From: Flavobacterium sp. I3-2
Lineage (GTDB): Bacteria; Bacteroidota; Bacteroidia; Flavobacteriales; Flavobacteriaceae
DNA length: 64,000 bases
Assembly (NCBI RefSeq): GCF_013389595.1
Contig: NZ_CP058306.1
Coordinates: 806,001 to 870,000 of the forward strand
Direction of reading: 5' to 3'
Positions 32,109 to 41,079 of this stretch are shown here, piece after piece (positions within the stretch are counted from its first letter, which is position 1; each line of letters opens with the position of its first letter). The notes under the pieces were generated by a model. The model saw only the letters and a program-made list of their open reading frames with translations, did not search any database and was not told the DNA's origin. Made by a program: the position numbers and the translations under genes.

Positions 32109-34925
32109 TTAATGCGCAGCTAACCAATCATTTCCTACACCTATTTCAACTTCTAACGGAACTACTAATTTAAATGCATTTTCCATTTCTTGTTTTATCA
32201 TCGGTTTGATTGCTTCTAATTCTTCTTTTAGCACATCAAACACCAATTCATCGTGCACTTGAAGTAACATTTTTGATTTCCAATTTTCAGCTTTCAAACG
32301 TTTATGAATATTAATCATGGCAATCTTAATAATATCTGCAGCCGAACCTTGAATCGGTGCATTTACCGCATTACGTTCTGCGCCACTACGAACCATTGCA
32401 TTACCTGAATGAATATCTTTCAAATAACGACGACGTCCCGAAACCGTTTGCACATAACCATATTCCTGTGCAAAAGTAATTTGGTCTTGAATGTAAGTTT
32501 TTAATTTTGGATAATTCGCATAATAAGCCTCAATCAAATCTTTACTTTCTGAACGCGTAAGATTCGTTTGTTGACTTAATCCGAATGCAGAAACTCCATA
32601 TATTATTCCAAAGTTTACTGTTTTTGCATGACTACGTTGCTCACGCGTTACCTCATCTAAAGCCACATTGAAAACCTTAGCTGCCGTTGAACGGTGAATA
32701 TCTTCGTTACGTTGAAACGACTCAATCATATTCGGTTCACCACTTAAAGCAGCGATAATTCGTAATTCGATTTGAGAATAATCGGCAGAAACCAACACGT
32801 GATTTTCATCTCGCGCAATGAAAGCTTTACGTACTTTTTGCCCACGCTCGGTACGAACGGGAATATTTTGCAAGTTTGGATTATTCGAACTCAAACGACC
32901 TGTTGCTGCAACCGCTTGCATATAATCGGTATGTACGCGATTGGTTTTTGCATCAACTTGTAAAGGCAACGCATCTACGTACGTATTTTGCAATTTTACA
33001 ATCTGACGCCATTCTAAAATATCTTTTACAATTTGATGTTCTCCAGCTAAATCACTTAGAATTTCCTCACCTGTTGCATATTGACCAGTTTTTGTTTTCT
33101 TAGGTTTTGAACCACCGATTTTTAATTTATCAAAAAGAATATCTCCTAATTGTTTTGGCGAAGCTAGATTGAAAATTTCTCCGGCCGTTTCGAATATTCG
33201 AGCTTCTAAAGCACTCGCTTCAACCGTTAATTCTTCTGATAATTGTTTTAAATAATCGATATCTAATCGGATGCCTTCCGCTTCCATATCAGCCAAAACA
33301 GAAATCAACGGAACTTCAATTTTATCAAACAATTCTTTGGTTTGCGATTGTTCTAATCTTGGTTCAAAAACTTCTTTTAACTGAAAGGTAATATCGGCAT
33401 CTTCACCAGCATATTCTTTAATATCTTCTAATGCAACATCGCGCATTGTTTTTTGTCCTTTTCCTTTTTTACCGATTAAATCTTCGATTGGTTTTGGACT
33501 GTATTTCAAATAGGTTTCAGCTAAAACATCCATGTTATGACGCATATCCGGATTAATCAAATAATGCGCAATCATCGTATCGAAAATAAATCCTTTTACA
33601 TCAATGTTGTATTTTTTTAAAACCTTAATATCGTATTTTAAGTTCTGACCGATTTTTACAATGTTTTCGTTTTCAAAAAACGGACGTAAAATTTCAATCA
33701 ATTCTTGAGCTTCTTTGCTACTTTCCGGAAACGGAATATAATACGCACTTCCTTTTTCGTAAGAAAATGCAATACCGACTAACTCCGCATTATTTGCATC
33801 TAAACCGGTAGTTTCAGTATCAAAACAAACTTCTTTTTGCTCTAATAATGTTTTTACAAAAAGTTTGGTAGGAAAAGCACCTTCTACATATTGATAAAAA
33901 TGTGAGGTTGTTGCCAAAGTTCCGTAATAACCTTCGTCTGTAATTTTTTCTTCAGAATCACCAACTTCAAACAAGGAAATTTGGTCGTCTGTTTTTTTAG
34001 GTTTTGATGTTGGAGCAGCCACATTTTCGACAACCACAGCTTCATCAGCAAAAATTTTATCAAATTGTTCGCGCATTCTACGGAATTCTAATTCCATAAA
34101 AATCGCATCTGACTTTTCAACATCAGGTTTATCTAATTTATACGCATCGGCGTCAAAAGTAACCGGGCAATCTAAAAGAATGGTTGCTAATTTCTTAGAA
34201 AGCAAACCTTGCTCTTTCGAAGCTTCGATTTTTTCTTTCATTTTACCTTTTAACTGATGGGTGTTTTCTAATAAATTTTCCATCGTACCATATTCAGCCA
34301 AAAGTTTCTTAGCCGTTTTTTCGCCAACGCCAGGCAATCCAGGGATATTATCCACAGCGTCACCCATCATACCAAGAAAATCAATTACCTGTTCTGGACG
34401 TTCGATTTCGAATTTAGCTTTCACTTCTTCAACACCCCAAATTTCGATATCGTTACCCATTCGCGCTGGCTTGTACATGAAAATATTTTCAGAAACCAAC
34501 TGCGCATAATCTTTATCTGGCGTAACCATAAAAACTTGAAAACCTTCTTTTTCTGCTTGTTTCGAAAGCGTTCCGATTAAATCATCAGCTTCGATTCCGG
34601 GCACTTCAATGATTGGAATATGCATCGCTTGAAGAATTTCTTGAATGTATGGAACTGCAATTTTAATTGCTTCGGGAGTTTCGTCACGATTAGCTTTGTA
34701 AGCAGGGAAAATTTCATTTCTAAAATCGCTTCCGCCTTTATCAAAAGCAACCGCTAAATAATTCGGACGCTCTCTTTTAATGACATCCAACAAAGAATTC
34801 ATAAATCCTAAAATGGCAGAAGTGTCCATTCCTTTGGAATTTATTCTCGGATTTTTAATAAAGGCATAATATCCTCTGAAAATCAATGCGTATGCATCTA
34901 GTAAAAAAAGGCGTTTTTGTGACAT
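32109..34925 (-). CDS. polA: DNA polymerase I
   Basis: This 938-residue protein has all three activities visible: a 5'-3' flap nuclease at the N-terminus (LFLLDAYALIFRGYYAF, DKDYAQLV, GDAVDNIPGLPGVGEKTAKKLL; residues 1-290), a 3'-5' exonuclease with the DEDD residues present (CFDTETTGLDAN; about 370-560), and a family A polymerase (VSADYSQIELRIIAALSGE, then HAKTVNFGIIYGVSAFGL and LQVHDELVFDVL). It removes primers and fills repair gaps. A short insertion near 300 (APTSKPKKTDDQISLFEVGD) links the nuclease domains. It is divergent from the metallophosphoesterase gene. Confidence 0.98.
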   Translation of the reverse strand: MSQKRLFLLDAYALIFRGYYAFIKNPRINSKGMDTSAILGFMNSLLDVIKRERPNYLAVAFDKGGSDFRNEIFPAYKANRDETPEAIKIAVPYIQEILQAMHIPIIEVPGIEADDLIGTLSKQAEKEGFQVFMVTPDKDYAQLVSENIFMYKPARMGNDIEIWGVEEVKAKFEIERPEQVIDFLGMMGDAVDNIPGLPGVGEKTAKKLLAEYGTMENLLENTHQLKGKMKEKIEASKEQGLLSKKLATILLDCPVTFDADAYKLDKPDVEKSDAIFMELEFRRMREQFDKIFADEAVVVENVAAPTSKPKKTDDQISLFEVGDSEEKITDEGYYGTLATTSHFYQYVEGAFPTKLFVKTLLEQKEVCFDTETTGLDANNAELVGIAFSYEKGSAYYIPFPESSKEAQELIEILRPFFENENIVKIGQNLKYDIKVLKKYNIDVKGFIFDTMIAHYLINPDMRHNMDVLAETYLKYSPKPIEDLIGKKGKGQKTMRDVALEDIKEYAGEDADITFQLKEVFEPRLEQSQTKELFDKIEVPLISVLADMEAEGIRLDIDYLKQLSEELTVEASALEARIFETAGEIFNLASPKQLGDILFDKLKIGGSKPKKTKTGQYATGEEILSDLAGEHQIVKDILEWRQIVKLQNTYVDALPLQVDAKTNRVHTDYMQAVAATGRLSSNNPNLQNIPVRTERGQKVRKAFIARDENHVLVSADYSQIELRIIAALSGEPNMIESFQRNEDIHRSTAAKVFNVALDEVTREQRSHAKTVNFGIIYGVSAFGLSQQTNLTRSESKDLIEAYYANYPKLKTYIQDQITFAQEYGYVQTVSGRRRYLKDIHSGNAMVRSGAERNAVNAPIQGSAADIIKIAMINIHKRLKAENWKSKMLLQVHDELVFDVLKEELEAIKPMIKQEMENAFKLVVPLEVEIGVGNDWLAAH

Positions 34926-35046
34926 AATCGTTTCTTATAATTTTCAAAAATACGAAGATTAAATAAAAAATATCATGTTAAATAAAAAACAAAAAGCATC
35001 ATCTTAATTTAGATATACTTTATTTTTGAAATAAAATTCAGAAATA

Positions 35047-36264
35047 ATGCGCTTTGCAATTCCAATCATACTTTTAATCATCCTTGAATATTACAGTTTT
35101 ATAGCTTTAAATTCTTTAAACCGAAGTAAAACTTTTACTATTTTGTACTTCGTAATAACCATTGTATTGTATTTATACATCGGTTATAATTTTTATAACA
35201 CCAATTTTTCAAAAGGGCAATCTCACAAAAGTATGTTTTTGATGAGCATCGTACTTTTAATTCTTTTACCAAAATTGATTCTTGCTGTTCCAATGTTGAT
35301 TCAGGATATTTTGCGAGTATTTTTTGGAATTGGTAGAAAAATCGCCGGAACTGAAACTACATCATTTTTACCCGAACGTAGAAAATTTGTATCGCAAGTT
35401 GCATTAGGAATTGCTGCCATTCCGTTTCTATCAATTATTTACGGAATGGCAAAAGGTAAATACAACTTCAAAGTGATGAAACAAACCATTTATTTTGATG
35501 ATTTACCTGAAGCTTTTGACGGATTCAAAATCACTCAAATTTCAGATATTCACTCAGGGAGTTTAGATGATGTTGAGAAAATTCAATACGCGGTAAATTT
35601 AATAAACGAACAAGATTCGGATGTTTTTGTCTTCACGGGAGATTTGGTAAATAGCTTGGCAGAAGAAATGAATCCATGGATTGATGTTTTATCGAAAATT
35701 AAAAAACATCCTTTTGGAAATTATTCTATCTTAGGAAATCACGATTATGGCGAATATGTAAAGTTTGACACCAACGAAGAGAAAATCAAAAACTTTGAAG
35801 CGATTAAAAACAGTCATCAAAAAATTGGTTGGCGTTTGTTACTAAACGAAAACGTAACTTTCACAAAAGATAACGAAATCATTAATTTAGTAGGTGTTGA
35901 AAACTGGGGATTAAAATTTAAAAAAGCAGGCGATTTAACTTTGGCGAGTACCAATTTAAAACCCAAAACTTTTAAAATATTATTATCGCACGACCCGTCA
36001 CATTGGGAAGCAGAAGTGGTTGAAAACCCAATGAATTATGGACTTACTTTATCTGGTCATACACACGGAATGCAATTTGGAATTGAAATTCCAGGTTATT
36101 TTCAGTGGAGTCCAGTTAAATATGTTTATCCACAATGGGCAGGATTATACCAAAAAGCCAAAAACTATATTTATGTAAATCGAGGGTTTGGTTTTCATGC
36201 TTTCGCGGGTCGTGTTGGAATCAATCCAGAAATTACAGTTCTTGAATTAAAAAAATCAAGATAA
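35047..36264 (+). CDS. Membrane-anchored metallophosphoesterase
   Basis: This 405-residue protein has four hydrophobic segments in the first 135 residues and then a calcineurin-like phosphoesterase domain. Metal-binding motifs are in order ITQISDIHSGSLDD, FTGDLVNS, ILGNHDYGEY and LSGHTHGMQFGIE. Two divalent metals hydrolyse a phosphate ester. It resembles YkuE/YaeI-type enzymes that act on lipid phosphates (for example UDP-diacylglucosamine) at the membrane surface; which substrate applies here is open. TATTTTTG about 20 bases upstream is a plausible -7 site. Confidence 0.9.
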   Translation: MRFAIPIILLIILEYYSFIALNSLNRSKTFTILYFVITIVLYLYIGYNFYNTNFSKGQSHKSMFLMSIVLLILLPKLILAVPMLIQDILRVFFGIGRKIAGTETTSFLPERRKFVSQVALGIAAIPFLSIIYGMAKGKYNFKVMKQTIYFDDLPEAFDGFKITQISDIHSGSLDDVEKIQYAVNLINEQDSDVFVFTGDLVNSLAEEMNPWIDVLSKIKKHPFGNYSILGNHDYGEYVKFDTNEEKIKNFEAIKNSHQKIGWRLLLNENVTFTKDNEIINLVGVENWGLKFKKAGDLTLASTNLKPKTFKILLSHDPSHWEAEVVENPMNYGLTLSGHTHGMQFGIEIPGYFQWSPVKYVYPQWAGLYQKAKNYIYVNRGFGFHAFAGRVGINPEITVLELKKSR

Positions 36265-36319
36265 ATAAACCGTAATTCATCAAAAAGCGTAATTTTGTAA
36301 AACAAACAAAAATCAACTT

Positions 36320-36616
36320 ATGTCGAAATTCGGAGATTTAATCAATACAACCACACCTGTTTTAATACATTTCTCAACTGATAACAATCCAGAATGTATT
36401 CAAATGCATGCTATTATTGAAGAAATTGCATTAGAAATGGGCGAGAAATTGGTTATCATTAAAATTGACATCCAAAAAAACAAAGAATTAACAGAAGCAC
36501 TTCGAATTAAATCTGCGCCAACCTTAATGGTTTATAAAAATGGTGCCATGGTTTGGAGACAATCTGGAATTACAGATAAAGCTTCGTTAATTATGATTGC
36601 GAAAGCCTTCAATTAA
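36320..36616 (+). CDS. Thioredoxin-fold protein lacking the first active-site cysteine
   Basis: This 98-residue protein has a thioredoxin-like fold: PVLIHFSTDN, then KLVIIKIDIQKNKELTEALRIKSAPTLMVYKNG with the conserved cis-proline after SAP. The usual W-C-G-P-C is replaced by NNPECIQ, leaving a single cysteine, so a dithiol exchange is not possible; it may act as a monothiol or binding protein. It lies 55 bases after the phosphoesterase and its 3' end overlaps the 3' end of the convergent polysaccharide deacetylase gene by 8 bases. TAATTTTG upstream is a good -7 element. Confidence 0.85.
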   Translation: MSKFGDLINTTTPVLIHFSTDNNPECIQMHAIIEEIALEMGEKLVIIKIDIQKNKELTEALRIKSAPTLMVYKNGAMVWRQSGITDKASLIMIAKAFN

Positions 36617-37238
36617 TTGTTTCAAAAGAGTAACCTGATTTAAGTAATTTTTCAATTACCGAAGACAAACTACCCGAAAGATTTTTCGACGCTTTTATGC
36701 TATCGTGAAATATGATTATACTTCCGGACGTAACATGCTGCATTACATTTTGCTCACAGTTTTCTGGAAGTAAATTCAAATCATAATCGATACTTAAAAC
36801 ATCCCACATAATAATCTTAAAACCCAACTTTCGTAATTTGTACGATTGCTTGGGTTTTATTTTTCCGTAAGGCGGACGAAATAATTTTATAGATAAATTT
36901 GTATGCTTTAAAATTTCATTTTCAGTTTCAAGCACATTTTCGATATAATCTTTGGTTTTGGTTTTCCAACCGTTTAAATGATTGAACGAATGATTTGCAA
37001 CTTGATGCCCTTCAGCAACAATTTGTTTAAAAACTTCTGGATATTTTCTTACATTATCTCCTATACAAAAAAACGTAGCTTTAATATTATATTGTTTTAA
37101 AACAGATAAAACCCAAGGCGTTACTTCAGGAATTGGACCATCATCAAAAGTCAAAAATATTTTTTTTTCATCGTTTGGAATATTCCAAATTTGGTTATAA
37201 AAAATGGTTTTAATTATTGATGGAATTTTCGCTTGCAT
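36609..37238 (-). CDS. Polysaccharide deacetylase family protein (NodB domain)
   Basis: This 209-residue protein has the NodB motifs FLTFDDGPIPEVTP (catalytic aspartate and metal-binding Asp), NHSFNHLNG (metal-binding His pair) and LFRPPYGK. It would remove N- or O-acetyl groups from a polysaccharide or peptidoglycan. No clear signal peptide is present: the N-terminus MQAKIPSIIKTIFYNQIWNI is only weakly hydrophobic, so the cell compartment is uncertain. The gene converges on and overlaps the thioredoxin-like gene. Confidence 0.9.
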   Translation of the reverse strand: MQAKIPSIIKTIFYNQIWNIPNDEKKIFLTFDDGPIPEVTPWVLSVLKQYNIKATFFCIGDNVRKYPEVFKQIVAEGHQVANHSFNHLNGWKTKTKDYIENVLETENEILKHTNLSIKLFRPPYGKIKPKQSYKLRKLGFKIIMWDVLSIDYDLNLLPENCEQNVMQHVTSGSIIIFHDSIKASKNLSGSLSSVIEKLLKSGYSFETIN

Positions 37239-37341
37239 TTTATAACTAGATTTTCGATTTGTAAAAAATTTGAGAATAGCTTTAACGATTGTAAAGTTAA
37301 AAATTGATTTTTTATAATTTGTTAAAGTAACTTATAAAACG

Positions 37342-37374
37342 AAACTCCGTCAGCATTCAGAACGCTGACAGGTT
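37342..37374. repeat. Dispersed CTCCGTCAG hairpin (copy 1, degenerate)
   Basis: AAACTCCGTCAGC and GCTGACAGGTT, with ATTCAGAAC between them, form an imperfect hairpin near the 3' end of the T9SS pseudogene. It is related to 56943-56975 and 59742-59776. Confidence 0.6.
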
Positions 37375-37416
37375 AATCCTATATTTTTTCACAAAGTTGT
37401 TAGATCAACAAAAAAA

Positions 37417-39089
37417 CTATTTTTTCACAACCTTATAACTTCCTACTTTTCCATTTGACTGAACATTTACAATATATACCCCAGATGACCAATTTTCAGT
37501 ATTGATTTCAAGGGTTGTTTCTGACAGATTGTTTTGTTGTTGTATTTTTTGTCCTAACATATTGTATATTTCAATAGTATCGTTAGTTGAAAAACCATCT
37601 AAATTTTCTATAACCAAATAATTTACTGTAGGATTTGGATATACCTTTACATTTTCTAATTGAAATGTATCTGTTGATAAAGGAGTTTTATCAAATAAAC
37701 TGATTATAAATCCTCCGTAATTTGAGTAACTTTCTGAAGTAGTTAAAGGGTTTCCTTGAGTGATTAAATCTGTAGGGTTTGGATAATTATTTATATATGT
37801 TAAAGAAAAATATCCCGTATTTCTTGGAATAATCATAGCTGTAGCATCTTGTCCCTGCAATCCATAATACGTTCCATACAACAAATTTGTACCGTTTTGA
37901 GATAAAATTTGATGATAACCGTCAAAATTTATTCCTAAACCGTTAATATTTGTAGGGTTTTTTGTAACTTGGTACGCATCAGCTGTTGCTATACCTGTAG
38001 TTTGTTGAGTTGCACCAAATAAAAATACATTTCCGCTTAAATCTAAATTAAAATTTTGTTCATCTGTATAATTGCTCCAAAGTCTTGTTCCAGTATTGGA
38101 TAATTTAGTTAAAACATTTGTCTTTGGAGTTCCGAAATACGCTCCTTCTGTAGCAGTTAACCCATTGCCATGATGCAACACATAAATAGCATTACCAAAA
38201 GTACGTAGTCCATAAGTAAATGTTGTACTCAAATACGTACCCCAAGCTCGAGTACCATCGGTATTAAATACATTTACAAAAGTTTTAGACCCATTTAAAC
38301 TCCCAACATTTTCTAAAAGTGCTCCTGGAGTACTAAAAAAAGTAGGATTTGTTATTTCAAAACTTGTATTTTTATTCATACTACCTACTATTACCAATTG
38401 ATTATTTACTACATCTATATTAGATATAGATGTGCGATGATTGCAAAAAAAGGTTTTCCATAGCAATTGACCGCCGCTATCTAATTTTGTGATAATTGGA
38501 GCTCTAAAATCAAAAGTAAAAGCTTCCGCGGCGGTAGCAGTGGTCTGAAAAGGTGCATTGGGTAAGGTTTCTGTTATAGGTAAATAGGCAATAAAATAGA
38601 TATTCCCTAAAGCATCTGTTGTAGTCACTTTTTTTGCATAGCTTCCATGTTCAAAATTATCCGTATACGTACAAAAAACTAAGGTTCCGTTTGCATCAAA
38701 TTTTGCTAAAAAACCATTCGTTCCTGATTCTAGATTTTGATTTGGGTCAAAAGTAGGCTTTACACATTAGCTGTGGTAAAATTTTGCGTTTCTGATGTCT
38801 TACCAGAAGCATAAAAATTACCTTGGGTATCTCGATGAAGTTCATGAATTGTAGTATTTGTTGCTGTACCTAAGGTTGCAAATTCGATGGGTGTGGAATT
38901 CGGTAAATTATAATATACAATTTTATTGTCTGACGGATAATATAAATCTATATCGTTTACTAAATAAGAAGAATATTCAAATATATTCGAATTAAATCCC
39001 GAATTTACCGCCCAAATGCGATCGTAACTACTTTGTGCAAAAACAGAAAACGAGAAAAGAAGTAAAAGGTAAGAATATATTTTTTTCAT
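37417..39089 (-). pseudogene. T9SS-secreted protein paralogue, frameshifted
   Basis: The first of three close paralogues (others at 39118-40791 and 57019-58689). Total length 1,673 bases, one base short of the 1,674-base intact neighbour. At 38760-38766 the neighbour reads GGCTTATACAC but this copy reads GGCTTTACAC: one lost A turns AAT-GTG-TAT into AAT-GTG-TAA on the coding strand, stopping translation after residue 109. The rest of the frame stays open for over 400 codons to a good T9SS sorting domain (KVYPNPTVNYLVIENLDG...). The absence of further decay points to a recent mutation. Confidence 0.87.
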
Positions 39090-39117
39090 ATCATTTTTTT
39101 TAAAATTTTCAATTACA

Positions 39118-40791
39118 TTATTTTTTCACAACCTTATAACTTCCTACTTTTCCATTTGACTGAACATTTACAATGTATACCCCAGAAGACCAATTTTTAG
39201 TATTGATTTCAATAGTTGTTTCTGAAAGATTGTTTTGTTGTTGTATTTTTTGTCCTAACATATTGTAAATTTCAATAGTATCGTTAGTTGAAAAACCATC
39301 TAAATTTTCTATAACCAAATAATTTATCGTAGGATTTGGATATACCTTTACATTTTCTAGTTGAAATGTATCTGTTGCTAAAGGAGTTTTATCAAATAAA
39401 CTGATTATCAAACCTCCATAATTTGAATAATTTTCAGAAGTTGTCAATGGATTTCCTTGGGTAATAAAATCTGTTGGGCTTAGATAATTATTTATATAAC
39501 CTAAAGAAATATATCCCGTATTTCTAGGAATAATCATACTGGTTCCATCTTGCCCTTGCAATCCATAATACGTTCCATACAACAAATTTGTACCGTTTTG
39601 AGATAAAATTTGATGATAACCGTCAAAATTTATTCCTAAACCGTTAATATTTGTAGGGTTTTTTGTAACTTGGTACGCATCAGCTGTTGCTATACCTGTA
39701 GTTTGTTGAGTTGCACCAAATAAAAATACATTTCCGCTTAAATCTAAATTAAAATTTTGTTCATCTGTATAATTGCTCCAAAGTCTTGTTCCGGTATTGG
39801 ATAATTTAGTTAAAACATTTGTCTTCGGTGTCCCAAAATACGCTCCTTCTGTAGCAGTTAATCCACTGCCTTGATGCAATACATAGATAGCGTTACCAAA
39901 AGTACGTAGTCCATGAATAAAAGTTGTACTCAAATACGTACCCCAAGCTCGTGTACCATCTTCATTAAAAACATTTACAAAAGTTTTAGACCCATTTAAA
40001 TTCCCAACATTTTCTAAAAGTGCCCCTGGAGTACTAAAAAAAGTAGGATTTGTCATTTCAAAACCTGTATTTTTATTCATTTGTCCTGCAATCACCAGCT
40101 GATTGTTTACTACATTTATATTCTGGATAAATGTGCGATGATGGCAAAAGAATGTTTTCCATAGCAATTGACCATTACTGTTTAATTTTGTGATAATTGG
40201 AGCTTTAGAATCATCCACAAAAGCTTCTGCGGAAGTAACAGAGGTCTGAAAAGGTGCATTAGGTAAGGTTTCTGTTATAGGTAAATAGGCAATAAAATAG
40301 ATATTCCCTAAAGCATCTGTTGTAGTCACTTTTTTTGCCATGCCACCTTGTTCCAAAATATCCGTATACGTACAAAAAACTAAGCCTCCGTTTGCATCAA
40401 ATTTTGCTAAAAAATCATTCGTTCCTGATTCTACATTTTGTATTGGATCAAAAGTAGGCTTATACACATTAGCTGTAGTAAAATTTTGTATTTCTGATGT
40501 CTTACCAGAGGCATAAAAATTACCTTGAGCATCACGATGAAGTTCATCAATTTTAGTTGTTGTTGCTGTACCTAAAGTAGCAAACTCGATAGGTGTGGTA
40601 TTTTGTAAATCATAATATACAATTTTATTGTCTGACGGATAATACAAATCTGTATCGTTTACTAAATAAGAAGAATAATTAAAGTTATTAGAAATTAACC
40701 CAGAATTTACTGCCCAAATGCGATCGTAACTACTTTGTGAAAAAACAGAAAACGAGAAAAGGAATAAAAGTAACAAGTATATTTTTTTCAT
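39118..40791 (-). CDS. T9SS type A sorting-domain protein, intact paralogue (557 residues)
   Basis: The signal peptide MKKIYLLLLFLFSFSVFSQSSYDRIWA is followed by about 380 residues of repeated beta-strand units (NQLVIAGQ, NAIYVLHQG, ISLGYINN), with phrases such as ITKLNSNGQLLWKTFF that are characteristic of beta-propeller-like surface proteins in this phylum. The last 75 residues form the T9SS type A sorting domain (KVYPNPTINYLVIENLDG...GVYIVNVQSNGKVGSYKVVKK), which leads to export and cleavage or anchoring. It is 28 bases upstream of its frameshifted tandem copy. Function unknown. Confidence 0.87.
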   Translation of the reverse strand: MKKIYLLLLFLFSFSVFSQSSYDRIWAVNSGLISNNFNYSSYLVNDTDLYYPSDNKIVYYDLQNTTPIEFATLGTATTTKIDELHRDAQGNFYASGKTSEIQNFTTANVYKPTFDPIQNVESGTNDFLAKFDANGGLVFCTYTDILEQGGMAKKVTTTDALGNIYFIAYLPITETLPNAPFQTSVTSAEAFVDDSKAPIITKLNSNGQLLWKTFFCHHRTFIQNINVVNNQLVIAGQMNKNTGFEMTNPTFFSTPGALLENVGNLNGSKTFVNVFNEDGTRAWGTYLSTTFIHGLRTFGNAIYVLHQGSGLTATEGAYFGTPKTNVLTKLSNTGTRLWSNYTDEQNFNLDLSGNVFLFGATQQTTGIATADAYQVTKNPTNINGLGINFDGYHQILSQNGTNLLYGTYYGLQGQDGTSMIIPRNTGYISLGYINNYLSPTDFITQGNPLTTSENYSNYGGLIISLFDKTPLATDTFQLENVKVYPNPTINYLVIENLDGFSTNDTIEIYNMLGQKIQQQNNLSETTIEINTKNWSSGVYIVNVQSNGKVGSYKVVKK

Positions 40792-40883
40792 AAAAAAAAC
40801 AGATTTACAATAATAAAATTACATATATCATAAACTTACAAAAAATATTTAACCAAAAGACAACAATGTAGCTAATTCATGTC

Positions 40884-40963
40884 TTTTTAGCCCAGATTGC
40901 AGCGGCGTCCTTTTATGTAACGTAGTGAAATAAAAGATATAGCGGAAAGCTGGAAATAGCTTC
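40884..40963 (+). repeat. Dispersed palindromic repeat, Flavo-1-like (copy 2)
   Basis: TTTTTAGCCCAGATTGCAGCGGCGTCCTTTTATG, then TAACGTAGTGAAATAAAAGATATAGCGGAAAGCTGGAAATAGCTTC (read in pieces). It lies in the 288-base gap between the T9SS gene and the efflux operon; its flanks up to the T9SS start are shared with the copy near 58782. Rest of the gap is AT-rich with one terminator. Confidence 0.6.
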
Positions 40964-41019
40964 AAATTAATTTAACATCAATAAAATGGATTATTTAAAA
41001 AACGAACGCAATTAAAAAA

Positions 41020-41056
41020 TAAAAACCCACAAGAAACGATACCTTGCAGGTTTTTG
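41020..41056 (-). terminator. Intrinsic terminator of the RND efflux operon
   Basis: On the minus strand AAAACCTGCAAG pairs with CTTGTGGGTTTT (two G-U/mismatch positions) around a 9-base loop and runs into T residues. It follows the tolC-like gene. Confidence 0.7.
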
Positions 41057-41079
41057 AAACATAAATTGGATAAAAAATT

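Noticed and set aside
37417..38628. Separate short gene starting at the second half of the first T9SS copy
   Set aside because: Its GTG start falls within the conserved body of the paralogues and it has no signal peptide; the single-base deletion explains the split.
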